Assembly (NCBI GenBank): GCA_964636965.1
Contig: CAZWST010000041.1
Span: 1-14,438, forward strand
Origin: CAG-582 sp964636965
GTDB lineage: Bacteria; Bacillota_I; Bacilli_A; RF39; UBA660
Length of the DNA: 14,438 nt
Direction: 5' to 3'
The stretch's first letter is position 1, and each line of letters opens with the position of its first letter. The notes beneath the pieces are model-generated. The model had not been told where the DNA came from, made no database searches, and worked only from the letters and a program-made list of their open reading frames with translations. Below, piece by piece: positions 1 to 6,409 of the stretch. A program made the translations under genes and the position numbers.

Positions 1-32
1 TTTTTAATTCGTAGTCCTTAAATACTAAATGG

Positions 33-105
33 TGTCAATTTAGTAAACACACTTGTACATTGACATCATCAATGAACGTGTGTAATAAATATGCTCAAAG
101 CATAT
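33..105. repeat. Inverted-repeat-rich flank upstream of the first gene
   Basis: TGTCAAT at 33-39 is inverted as ATTGACA at 59-65, and ACACAC at 47-52 faces GTGTGT at 78-83. A perfect 7-bp inverted repeat, ATATGCT-CAA-AGCATAT, lies at 89-105. The nested arms could be an operator, or the decayed end of an insertion sequence. No transposase is visible, so the IS reading is inference only. Confidence 0.35.
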
Positions 106-133
106 AGTAAAAACATCGAAAATTTGCTATAAT
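60..133 (+). promoter_or_regulatory. Promoter region for the deoxyribosyltransferase-like gene
   Basis: Two candidates are visible. A perfect TTGACA at 60-65 lies 17 nt from TAATAA at 83-88. Closer to the gene, an extended -10 TGCTATAAT lies at 125-133, with no clear -35. The second gives a short leader of about 25 nt before the ATG at 162 and is favoured. If the first is used, the 89-105 palindrome falls at its start site. Confidence 0.55.
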
Positions 134-161
134 TAGAAATAACAAAGAGAGGTGAAAGGAT

Positions 162-593
162 ATGATAACCGTATTTTTAGGCGGTACTTGTAATAATTCA
201 ACATGGAGAGATGAATTGTTAACGATGCTTGATGGTGAAAAGGTAGATGTCTTTAATCCTGTTGTAGATGATTGGGATGAGCAAGCACAAGCTAACGAGG
301 ATTGGCATAAAGCGAATGATGATTTTTGTTTATATGTTTTAACACCAGAGATGACAGGTATTTATAGTATTTTTGAAGTGGCTGATGACAGCAATAAACG
401 CCCTGAAAAAACTATATTTTGTGTTTTACCAGAAAGAGGTGGGAAAACATTTAGTGTAGGCATTCAAAAGAATTTCTTGAAAATTAAAAAGGATCTAATT
501 AAAAATGGTGCAAGAGTATGTGAGTCATTGGAAGAAGTTGCAACATTTTTAAATAACTATGATTTACAACAAACTAAGCCTCAAGTGAGGTAA
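162..593 (+). CDS. Nucleoside 2-deoxyribosyltransferase-like protein
   Basis: A 143-residue protein resembling the compact nucleoside 2-deoxyribosyltransferase-like (Rossmann-like) family. That family cleaves or transfers N-glycosidic bonds of (deoxy)nucleosides or nucleotides through a glutamate nucleophile. Visible hallmarks are an N-terminal strand and loop, FLGGTCN (residues 5-11), an acidic/aromatic segment NPVVDDWDE (32-40), and TGIYSIFEVADD (65-76), where E72 is the likely nucleophile. The start is fixed by AGAGAGGTGAAAGG at 146-159, immediately before the ATG. The gene stands alone between hairpin-rich spacers, and its G+C (about 32-37% in the lines I counted) is higher than its neighbours (about 25%), which suggests transfer. 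It is cytosolic, with no signal peptide or membrane segment. The substrate cannot be read from the sequence; the family call is fairly secure, the activity is inferred. Confidence 0.75.
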   Translation: MITVFLGGTCNNSTWRDELLTMLDGEKVDVFNPVVDDWDEQAQANEDWHKANDDFCLYVLTPEMTGIYSIFEVADDSNKRPEKTIFCVLPERGGKTFSVGIQKNFLKIKKDLIKNGARVCESLEEVATFLNNYDLQQTKPQVR

Positions 594-654
594 GTTAAAA
601 ATATATCATTTAAAACATTGTAAATTACTATGACAATCATATCAGATTGATAGG

Positions 655-715
655 AAACGCGAGCTTTCAGTATTAAGCAATTAAACAAAATGCACTTGAT
701 AAAAGCGCGTTTTTT
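655..715 (+). terminator. Possible long-loop terminator after the first gene
   Basis: AAACGCG at 655-661 pairs with CGCGTTT at 706-712, and the run of six T occupies 710-715. The 7-bp stem encloses a 44-nt loop, which is long for an intrinsic terminator, so function is uncertain. Confidence 0.35.
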
Positions 716-792
716 GCTATATTATGGCTAGTTAAGTTTATTACTAACTATTTCTTTTGTCCAAAGAGTTGTTGTACTTCTCTCTCTCGGGC

Positions 793-820
793 ACCATTAT
801 AAAAATATCATAATGGTTTT
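793..820 (+). terminator. Hairpin with short T-run before the GyrI-like gene
   Basis: ACCATTAT (793-800) and ATAATGGT (810-817) form a perfect 8-bp stem with a 9-nt loop, followed by a T4 run (817-820). It is AT-rich and weak, but it would insulate the downstream unit. Confidence 0.4.
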
Positions 821-834
821 AATAATGATTAAAC

Positions 835-845
835 TATGTTAAAAT
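835..845 (+). promoter_or_regulatory. Extended -10 promoter of the 879-1911 unit
   Basis: TATGTTAAAAT carries the TG dinucleotide one base before TAAAAT. There is no good -35 hexamer. The same TATGnTA..AT pattern recurs before other transcription units in this window. Confidence 0.55.
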
Positions 846-878
846 ATTTACAAAATAATTAAGTATATGGAGAAAAAT

Positions 879-1295
879 ATGATTTATAAAGGATACAAGA
901 TAAGTGTAAGATGCATTGATTGGGAACAAGTAGACTATTTAGACAGCTATTGGAACCTTTTTACTAAAGAGATAGATTCTGAAAAATTAATTGGTTTAGG
1001 AATGAATTGGCATGACGAAATTTATTTCGATTATGCTATGGGAGTAATAGATGATGAATCTACTCTTGAAAAACTAAAGTCTCTTGACTTTTCTAAAACA
1101 AAATTTAATGCCGAATATATTGAAATAGAATTGCCAAACATGTCTGAATGGCAGTCTTTTAAAGGAAAAGAAGACGACTTACAAAAAATATATGAAGATC
1201 AAATAGACTGCTACAATAAACCATACGATTATGAACTAGAATATATCGATGGTAAAGGAAACTTAGAAATAAAGATTCATTACATAGATAATTAA
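879..1295 (+). CDS. GyrI-like small-molecule (effector) binding protein
   Basis: The 138-residue protein looks like a stand-alone GyrI-like/AraC effector-binding domain. Features are a central FDYAMGV strand, the ELPNMSEWQSFKG segment, and a C-terminal YELEYIDGKGNLEIKI strand pair typical of the domain's end. Such domains bind small hydrophobic or cationic ligands; some act alone and others are fused to regulators. An upstream in-frame ATG exists at 867, but the GGAG at 869-872 overlaps it and sits correctly for the ATG at 879, so I chose 879. It is cytosolic and acidic with no membrane segment. It is followed after 19 nt by a Nudix gene with its own AGAAGGA site, so the two probably share a transcript. 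The ligand is unknown. Confidence 0.65.
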   Translation: MIYKGYKISVRCIDWEQVDYLDSYWNLFTKEIDSEKLIGLGMNWHDEIYFDYAMGVIDDESTLEKLKSLDFSKTKFNAEYIEIELPNMSEWQSFKGKEDDLQKIYEDQIDCYNKPYDYELEYIDGKGNLEIKIHYIDN

Positions 1296-1314
1296 TAGGG
1301 ATAGAAGGATTATT

Positions 1315-1911
1315 ATGACTAACAAAGAAATATTAAATAAAATTAAATCTTTATCCAACGCGGAAAAAAGAAATTTAAATTACGATGAATTAAAGGATAT
1401 TATAAATATTCTTTCACCAGATGAGATAATTGAACTAAGTAATATAATTGGATATCCAGTATTTACTCGCTTATGTATGGGAGAATTAAAACACAAGTTT
1501 GTTTTATTACAAGATGGAGCAGCAGCTATTATTGTAAATTCCTCTGGCCAAATATTACTTCAAAAAAGAGCAGACAGAGATAAATGGGGTATTCCTGGAG
1601 GATGTCAAGAATTAGGAGAAAGCTTCGAAGATACAGTAATAAGAGAAGTAAAAGAAGAAACTAATTTAGATGTCTTAAAAAAAGATATAAAACTTATTAA
1701 TATAGTTTCTGGATCTAGTAGAAGAAATGACTATCCTAATGGTGATATAGTAATAAATAATACAGCACTTTATTTAATAAAAAAATATTCTGGTGAATTA
1801 AAATGGGATTTTGAATCTAAGGATATGAAATTCTTCGATATAGATAAATTACCGGAAAATCAAAATGATCCAGATTTAATTGAAATATATAAAAAATATC
1901 TCGAAGATTAA
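1315..1911 (+). CDS. Nudix hydrolase with N-terminal helical extension
   Basis: This 198-residue protein has a clear Nudix box at residues 96-118: G96, E102, then R110-E111-V-K-E114-E115-T-N-L. It matches GX5EX7REUXEEXGU except for Asn117 in place of the last Gly. The glutamates coordinate Mg2+/Mn2+ for hydrolysis of a nucleoside diphosphate linked to another moiety. About 65 residues precede the Nudix fold and are rich in short helices; their role is unknown. The preceding LLQKRADRDKWGIPGG (residues 81-96) is typical of the fold. The start at 1315 is supported by AGAAGGA a few bases upstream. It is co-transcribed with the GyrI-like gene and closed by a strong terminator at 1920-1944. Substrate cannot be assigned. 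Confidence 0.88.
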   Translation: MTNKEILNKIKSLSNAEKRNLNYDELKDIINILSPDEIIELSNIIGYPVFTRLCMGELKHKFVLLQDGAAAIIVNSSGQILLQKRADRDKWGIPGGCQELGESFEDTVIREVKEETNLDVLKKDIKLINIVSGSSRRNDYPNGDIVINNTALYLIKKYSGELKWDFESKDMKFFDIDKLPENQNDPDLIEIYKKYLED

Positions 1912-1919
1912 AAATATTT

Positions 1920-1944
1920 CTCAAACTTTCTAGTTTGAGTTTTT
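1920..1944 (+). terminator. Intrinsic terminator after the first Nudix gene
   Basis: CTCAAACT (1920-1927), loop TTCT, AGTTTGAG (1932-1939): a perfect 8-bp stem followed by T5. It begins 9 nt after the stop codon of the Nudix gene. Confidence 0.88.
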
Positions 1945-1965
1945 ATATACCAGTTTTTCTAAGTA

Positions 1966-1976
1966 TATGATATTAT
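1966..1976 (+). promoter_or_regulatory. Extended -10 promoter of the 2008-3393 unit
   Basis: TATGATATTAT has TG one base before TATTAT (1971-1976). No strong -35 is visible. It lies just past the 1920-1944 terminator and before the hydrolase gene. Confidence 0.6.
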
Positions 1977-2007
1977 TATATAAAGAACACAAATGGAGAT
2001 GATTTAT

Positions 2008-2811
2008 TTGAAACTTAAAGTTTTAGTTGATAACAATACTTTTATTGACAAATATTATTTAGGAGAACCAGCAGTTAGTTATTACATTGAAAATGGTAGT
2101 GACTTAATACTTTTTGATACAGGGTATACAGACGCATTTATCAAAAATGCAAATGATATGGGTATTGACTTAAATAAAGTAAATAAATTAGTTATTTCTC
2201 ATGGACATGATGACCATACTCGAGGACTTAAGTATTTCTTTGATAGAAAAAGAGATATTGAATTAATTTCTCATCCACTTTGTTTTGATTATAAAGAAGA
2301 CGCTACTGGACTTTTTATTGGAAGTCCATTAAATAAAGAAGAACTTGCAAGTAAATGTCATTTAAATCTAACATCAACTCCTACTTTCATTAGTGACAAT
2401 CTTATCTTCTTGGGAGAAATCCCTGTAACAAATAGTTTTGAATCACGTTATTCAATTGGTAAAACTAAAAAAGAAGGAACCTTAAAAGAAGATTACTTAA
2501 ATGATGATTCAGCAATATGTTATAAGAGTGAGAAAGGCCTTATAATAATAACAGGTTGTTCTCACAGTGGGATATGCAATATTATTGAGTATGCTAAAAA
2601 AGTTTGCAATGAAGAAAAAGTGTATGCTGTAATAGGAGGATTTCATTTACTTGAAGTTAATGACAGATTAAAAAGCACTATTAATTATTTAAAAGAAAAT
2701 AATATACCTTATCTTTATCCATGTCATTGTGTATCACTTGCAGCCAAAATTGAAATGTCCAGAATCTTAACTATAAATGAGGTAGGCGTTGGATTAGAAT
2801 TAGAGTTCTAA
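2008..2811 (+). CDS. Metallo-beta-lactamase-fold hydrolase
   Basis: A 267-residue metallo-beta-lactamase-fold protein. The metal-binding signature HGHDDH is at residues 65-70, followed by ITGCSHSG with H186, GGFHLL with H213, and YPCHC with H240. The arrangement is that of the group annotated as the 7,8-dihydropterin-6-yl-methyl-(ribofuranosyl)aminobenzene 5'-phosphate synthase-like family; true substrates of most members are unknown. In-frame ATGs exist at 1993 and 1999. However, GGAGATGAT at 1995-2003 is an excellent Shine-Dalgarno correctly spaced for TTG at 2008, and the N-terminus MKLKVLVDN then fits the family. It is followed after 15 nt by a second Nudix gene, indicating an operon. It is cytosolic with no signal peptide. 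Confidence 0.88.
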   Translation: MKLKVLVDNNTFIDKYYLGEPAVSYYIENGSDLILFDTGYTDAFIKNANDMGIDLNKVNKLVISHGHDDHTRGLKYFFDRKRDIELISHPLCFDYKEDATGLFIGSPLNKEELASKCHLNLTSTPTFISDNLIFLGEIPVTNSFESRYSIGKTKKEGTLKEDYLNDDSAICYKSEKGLIIITGCSHSGICNIIEYAKKVCNEEKVYAVIGGFHLLEVNDRLKSTINYLKENNIPYLYPCHCVSLAAKIEMSRILTINEVGVGLELEF

Positions 2812-2826
2812 TAATAGGAAATAAAT

Positions 2827-3393
2827 ATGAAAAATCAAGCACAAGAAATATTAAAAAAATATTTAAGTATAAATGATGAAGTAAATAAACTTCAAGTATT
2901 AACTGATTTCTTAAAAAGATATGATGGATTTTCGGTTGCAGACTGGAATAATTTTGATGGACACATTGTTGCTTCTTCTTTTGTTTATTCCAAAAAAGAT
3001 AATCTTTTCTTAACTTTATATCATAAAGAGTTTAATGTCTATATCTATCCTGGAGGTCATATTACTTCAAGTGATAAAACTATCCTTGATGCAGCTAAAA
3101 GAGAAACCGAAGAAGAAACAGGAATAACTGAATATAAAGTAATATCACCAAGTGATGATATAAATGTTCCAATTGATATAGATATTCACAGAATATCTTA
3201 TAATAAATTACTGGATTTACCTGAGCATTATCATTTTGATTTTCGTTACTTTTTTCTTGTCGATGAAATCGGTGATGTAATTTTAGATAATGAATCAGAA
3301 GATTTTTTATGGGTTCCACTAGATGATATAAAAAATAATCCTGTTTATGGGCATATTTATAAAAAGTTAGAAAAAATTATAGATAATATTTAA
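2827..3393 (+). CDS. Nudix hydrolase with atypical Nudix box
   Basis: The 188-residue protein has a Nudix core at residues 76-100: PGGHITSSDK followed by ILDAAK and R92-E93-T-E-E96-E97-T-G99-I. The catalytic REx2EExG part is intact. Upstream, the box has Asp83 where Glu is usual and one extra residue between it and Arg92 (8 instead of 7). A helical N-terminal segment of about 45 residues precedes the fold. Later, HYHFDFRYFFLVDE and FLWVPLDDI are typical C-terminal Nudix elements. The start follows an AGGAAAT site at about 2816. It is the second gene of the unit with the metallo-hydrolase. It is not closely similar to the other Nudix protein in this window, so a recent duplication is unlikely. 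Confidence 0.82.
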   Translation: MKNQAQEILKKYLSINDEVNKLQVLTDFLKRYDGFSVADWNNFDGHIVASSFVYSKKDNLFLTLYHKEFNVYIYPGGHITSSDKTILDAAKRETEEETGITEYKVISPSDDINVPIDIDIHRISYNKLLDLPEHYHFDFRYFFLVDEIGDVILDNESEDFLWVPLDDIKNNPVYGHIYKKLEKIIDNI

Positions 3394-3414
3394 TTTTTCA
3401 CTATAAAAAACATG

Positions 3415-3430
3415 TTGACTATGTTATCAT
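3415..3430 (+). promoter_or_regulatory. Promoter before the unknown gene at 3454
   Basis: TATGTTATCAT at 3420-3430 is an extended -10 (TG, one base, then TATCAT). TTGACT at 3415-3420 is too close to serve as its -35. No terminator is seen between the preceding Nudix stop and this site, so read-through is also possible. Confidence 0.4.
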
Positions 3431-3453
3431 AAATCTTTATAGGAGATGAAGTC

Positions 3454-3984
3454 ATGGAAGAGTATACTAAAAATAACATGCAAGTTATAAAGATAGATAA
3501 TTATATGTCACTTGAAGAATTTTTTACTGTATCTCTTGAGGTAAATTTAGATGATATATCTTTTAATGTTTTATGGGATTCACAAAGTCAACTTATAACA
3601 AAGGGATTTATATTTGCATTTAGATACGAAAATAAACTTTATAATATTCTATTAAATGATGAAATCACTTTAATTGATGAAAGAGTAGTGTTAGATAGCA
3701 TTACAGAAGAAAAGTTTTTAAAAATAGATACATCAAAAAATGATTACAATTACGCCTTACTAAAACATGACGAGTCTGGATCTACTATATATACAATGTA
3801 TTATACAAAAGAAAAAACAACAACATTTGGACATGCTTTAGAAGCTAGTGAGGCTTACACTGGAATATCTGATATAATTAATACACTAAAGAGTGTGGAA
3901 GGTATAGATAATGTCTTATCAATTAAGAGAATTGAATCTGATATTTTAAATGATATAGAAAAACATATTGGTCCATCACTTTAA
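3454..3984 (+). CDS. Uncharacterised cytosolic protein
   Basis: I do not recognise this 176-residue protein. It is acidic and soluble, with no signal peptide, membrane segment or cysteine. The N-terminal half alternates strands such as QLITKGFIFAFRYENKLYNILL with acidic loops, suggesting a beta-rich fold. The C-terminal part (about residues 125-170) is more helical, with FGHALEASEAYTGISDII. The start is supported by AGGAGATGA at 3441-3449, an ideal spacing from ATG 3454. It has its own candidate promoter and lies between the hydrolase/Nudix unit and the AraC unit. Confidence 0.75.
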   Translation: MEEYTKNNMQVIKIDNYMSLEEFFTVSLEVNLDDISFNVLWDSQSQLITKGFIFAFRYENKLYNILLNDEITLIDERVVLDSITEEKFLKIDTSKNDYNYALLKHDESGSTIYTMYYTKEKTTTFGHALEASEAYTGISDIINTLKSVEGIDNVLSIKRIESDILNDIEKHIGPSL

Positions 3985-4013
3985 GATACTAATCATTTAT
4001 TCTTAATATTAAA

Positions 4014-4024
4014 TATGATAAAAT
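4014..4024 (+). promoter_or_regulatory. Extended -10 promoter of the 4053-5193 unit
   Basis: TATGATAAAAT has TG one base before TAAAAT (4019-4024). The sequence upstream (TTTATT around 3996) is a poor -35. An in-frame ATG at 4023 overlaps this hexamer, which argues for the later start at 4053. Confidence 0.6.
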
Positions 4025-4052
4025 GTATATAGAATTAGAAGGGAAGTATAAA

Positions 4053-4373
4053 ATGGATAAAGAGGATATGTTATATAATATTGAAGTTGTATCTAAAATA
4101 ATTTCCGAAATGGATTTAGATGAAAATTCAACTACACCAGTAGAAGATTGTAATAAAGAATTTTTTAAATATTTAAAAGAATTTCCTAATGAAAAGTTAA
4201 AAACTATGCATGAAAGTATTTGTGCAAATGAATTTTCTAATAAGGCTTTATATGAAAGAGTATATATGCTTTTAATTGAAAAAGATTTTATTAATTTTGG
4301 AATAACAGAAGATTTAAAGAATAAGTTTGAATACCATAGAAGTCAATATAATATCGCAATAAATAATTTATAA
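4053..4373 (+). CDS. Small helical protein of unknown function
   Basis: I do not recognise this 106-residue protein. It appears wholly alpha-helical and acidic, with repeated Leu/Ile spacing (for example LYNIEVVSKIISEMDL) and two cysteines, and no signal or membrane segment. An in-frame ATG lies 30 nt upstream at 4023 but overlaps the likely -10 hexamer. GAAGGGAAG just before 4053 supports the start given. The AraC-type gene begins 13 nt after its stop with an AAGGAG site, so the two are probably co-transcribed and functionally linked, for example as regulator and partner. Confidence 0.72.
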   Translation: MDKEDMLYNIEVVSKIISEMDLDENSTTPVEDCNKEFFKYLKEFPNEKLKTMHESICANEFSNKALYERVYMLLIEKDFINFGITEDLKNKFEYHRSQYNIAINNL

Positions 4374-4386
4374 AAAGGAGCAATGT

Positions 4387-5193
4387 ATGAATATTTATGA
4401 AGTACTTAATAAAATAACTTTATATATTGATACAAATTTAACGAATGACATAAGTTATGAAGTTATCGCATCAATGTTAGCAACAAATATTTATACAATG
4501 CAAAGAATATTTTCTGTTATGGTTGGAATACCTATCGGTGAATATATAAGAAAAAGAAAACTTTCATCTTCTGCTTATGATTTAGTCATTGAAAATATGA
4601 AAGTAATTGATGTAGCAGTGAAATATGGCTATGAAAGTGCTGCATCTTTTTCAAGAGCTTTCGAAGCGTTCCATGGTGTATCACCAAGAGATGCAAAAAA
4701 GGAGCGCATTTTTAAAGAATTTCCAAGAGTTATTTATGAAGAAAAAGAAATGCCTTTATTTGATTTAGATTATGAAATAGTTGATTTACCTGAATTAAAA
4801 CTTTATGAAATATCTATAAAGACAGATAATAAAAGCATTAAGCATGATGCTCCAGAGTTTGTTTTAAAATATAGAAATCTATATGAAGATGAAATTAAAT
4901 ATGGAATGGTAAGTTATGCAGATAAAGAAAGAAGTATGTGTAATAAATATTCTATTCTTTATGAAAAAGAACAAAAAAATTCAAAGCCACTAACTATTCC
5001 TGAACATCGATGGCTAAAATATAGCATTAAAACAAATGATGCAAAAGACATACAAAAAATGTCAGATGATTTTTATAAGCATATTCTTCCAAGTCTTAAA
5101 TATACTTTATCTGACATTCCTGAACTTGAATATTATCATGATAATCAAACAGATTTTATGGTACCAATAGAAAAGAATGGTATTACTAATTAA
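4387..5193 (+). CDS. AraC-family regulator with GyrI-like C-terminal domain
   Basis: A 268-residue transcription regulator. Residues about 5-104 form the double helix-turn-helix of the AraC/XylS family, ending in the diagnostic GYESAASFSRAFEAFHGVSP (81-100). The DNA-binding domain is N-terminal, as in the Rob/SoxS-like arrangement, and is followed by an effector-binding domain of the GyrI type (about 120-262). Its closing strands, IPELEYYH and DFMVPI, are characteristic. The ligand is unknown. The start at 4387 is set by AAGGAG at 4375-4380 with 6-nt spacing. Its stop overlaps that of the convergent membrane-protein gene by 3 nt, and its transcript probably ends at the hairpin at 5218-5246 inside that gene. 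The separate GyrI-like protein encoded at 879-1295 is a possible functional relative. Confidence 0.88.
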   Translation: MNIYEVLNKITLYIDTNLTNDISYEVIASMLATNIYTMQRIFSVMVGIPIGEYIRKRKLSSSAYDLVIENMKVIDVAVKYGYESAASFSRAFEAFHGVSPRDAKKERIFKEFPRVIYEEKEMPLFDLDYEIVDLPELKLYEISIKTDNKSIKHDAPEFVLKYRNLYEDEIKYGMVSYADKERSMCNKYSILYEKEQKNSKPLTIPEHRWLKYSIKTNDAKDIQKMSDDFYKHILPSLKYTLSDIPELEYYHDNQTDFMVPIEKNGITN

Positions 5194-5777
5194 CTTTTGA
5201 AATCTTTCCTAAGTTTTAGAACTTGTCTAACCGGAAGTTCTTTTTTATTTGGGATTTCATCTCCCTCTAATTTATATAAAGAAATATCCTTTGCTGCTAA
5301 ACATCCGCCTTTATATTTAGTATATGATTTTACTTCTCTTAAAACAGCTATTTTGTCCTCATTGTTAATATAATAAATATCACTAGTTATGTATTCGAGA
5401 TATAAATCCATTTCTTCTTTAATGTTGGTATGTTCAAAAACTTTAGCTCTTTTTAAAGCTTTATATAATTTTTTTTCATTTAAAGATTCTTCACCTAAAA
5501 CATTAATTTCATCTTTTATTTTATCTTGTTCTTTATAAAAATCTTTTTTTGCTTCATTATATCTTTTATGAAGTTGCATAAAACTATATGTATAGCAAGC
5601 AATTATGGAAGCTAAAGGAAGAGAAGAAAAAAGGTTAGTAACTAGAATCATTATAATAATTAATACTAGTAACCAAAATTCGGCTTTATCCTTTTTAAGA
5701 AAAGTAATAAAGTTATAGTTACCTTCGGTTTTCTTAAAGTTTTTAAGCAAAGAACCTTTATAGTTTATTTTTTTCAT
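5190..5777 (-). CDS. Paralogous two-TM membrane protein, third gene of operon
   Basis: An unrecognised 195-residue membrane protein. It has a short N-terminal part with Y6-x-G8-S9-L10, a hydrophobic pair at about residues 35-49 and 51-67 (FWLLVLIIIMILV and LASIIACYTYSFM), then a long charged helical region. Near the C-terminus are SDIYYINNEDKIAVLREVK (132-150), YKLEGDEIP (168-176) and LPVRQVLKLR (181-190). The same landmarks recur in order in the two upstream genes, so all three are diverged paralogs. Its start ATG overlaps the TGA of the upstream gene (ATGA, 5774-5777), implying translational coupling. Its 3' end overlaps the stop of the AraC gene, and the codons for its LPV motif contain a terminator for the opposite strand. 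Probable topology is both termini cytosolic. Confidence 0.8.
   Translation of the reverse strand: MKKINYKGSLLKNFKKTEGNYNFITFLKKDKAEFWLLVLIIIMILVTNLFSSLPLASIIACYTYSFMQLHKRYNEAKKDFYKEQDKIKDEINVLGEESLNEKKLYKALKRAKVFEHTNIKEEMDLYLEYITSDIYYINNEDKIAVLREVKSYTKYKGGCLAAKDISLYKLEGDEIPNKKELPVRQVLKLRKDFKS
5218..5246 (+). terminator. Terminator for the AraC transcript, inside the convergent gene
   Basis: AGAACTT (5218-5224), a 10-nt loop, AAGTTCT (5235-5241) and a T6 tract (5241-5246). It lies 25 nt past the AraC stop codon, within the last codons of the leftward membrane-protein gene. Confidence 0.75.
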
Positions 5778-6409
5778 TTTTTATCATTCCTTAGTTTTAA
5801 AACTTGTTTTACTGGTAATTTATTTTGTTTAGGTAATTCGTTTTCTTCAAGTTCATAAAGCTTAGTAGCAGCACTTATAGTTCTTTCATAATCTTTTGAA
5901 TAAAATACACTTTTAATTTCTCTTAATACTTTTATTTTATCTTGCTTATTAAGAAAATAGATATCACTAGTAATTTCTTTAATATAATCATCTATATCAC
6001 TTTCATGAATTTCACTTTCATCATTACTTCTTTCATCATTTTTTATTATTACAGCATCTTCTATATTTTCAGTATAGTATTCTTCCTTAAAATCTGCACG
6101 TTTAGATAACTCAAAAGCCAAAGAGGATATTTGGGTTTTTAATTGCATTTTTTTTAAGTTCCTAGCAGCAAAAATATTAGTGCGTGCAGCTCTAGTTATG
6201 GTAATTGCTGTAAGAGATGATGTTAAAGATGAAAGAATTACTGGGTTTAATCCACCAGTTATCACAGAAATAATAAATAATATAACGACAATTAAAGAAA
6301 TTGATTTAAACACTTTAAAAAGAGTAGAAGTTATTTCATTATCTTTATTTCTTCCATTTATTTCATCTAAATCGTCAGTTAAAGATCCTACATATTTAAT
6401 TTCTTTCAT
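5774..6409 (-). CDS. Paralogous two-TM membrane protein, second gene of operon
   Basis: An unrecognised 211-residue membrane protein of the same family as its neighbours. It carries Y6-V-G8-S9-L10, two hydrophobic segments at about residues 37-51 and 55-72, and a central acidic stretch rich in Asp/Glu/Ser/Asn (116-142). Then come SDIYFLNKQDKIKVLREIK (148-166), LYELEENELP (184-193) and LPVKQVLKLR (198-207). Its tail is closest to that of the downstream paralog. It starts with a good GGAGG site (minus strand, about 6419-6423) located inside the 3' end of the upstream gene, which it overlaps by 14 nt. It ends in TGA overlapping the next start. The middle region is longest in this copy and aligns poorly with the others, so divergence is concentrated there. 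Confidence 0.8.
   Translation of the reverse strand: MKEIKYVGSLTDDLDEINGRNKDNEITSTLFKVFKSISLIVVILFIISVITGGLNPVILSSLTSSLTAITITRAARTNIFAARNLKKMQLKTQISSLAFELSKRADFKEEYYTENIEDAVIIKNDERSNDESEIHESDIDDYIKEITSDIYFLNKQDKIKVLREIKSVFYSKDYERTISAATKLYELEENELPKQNKLPVKQVLKLRNDKK

Larger units (their letters stand above)
594..834. other. Hairpin-rich spacer without a supported gene
   Basis: No coding region with a credible ribosome binding site is visible here. The spacer holds the 655-715 hairpin, an extended -10-like TGCTATATT at 715-723, and a bulged inverted repeat at 729-750 (TAGTT/AACTA outer, AGT/ACT inner, one bulged A). A perfect 8-bp hairpin at 793-817 completes it. This density of dyads next to a compositionally atypical gene may mark the remains of a mobile element, but no transposase or integrase fragment can be read. 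Confidence 0.4.

Noticed and set aside
3095..3319. Minus-strand 74-codon frame inside the second Nudix gene
   Set aside because: Lies wholly within a gene with a clear Nudix box; biased His/Leu composition is a shadow effect.
4023..4052. Earlier ATG start (4023) for the helical protein
   Set aside because: It overlaps the likely -10 hexamer and lacks a ribosome binding site, whereas 4053 has GAAGGGAAG.
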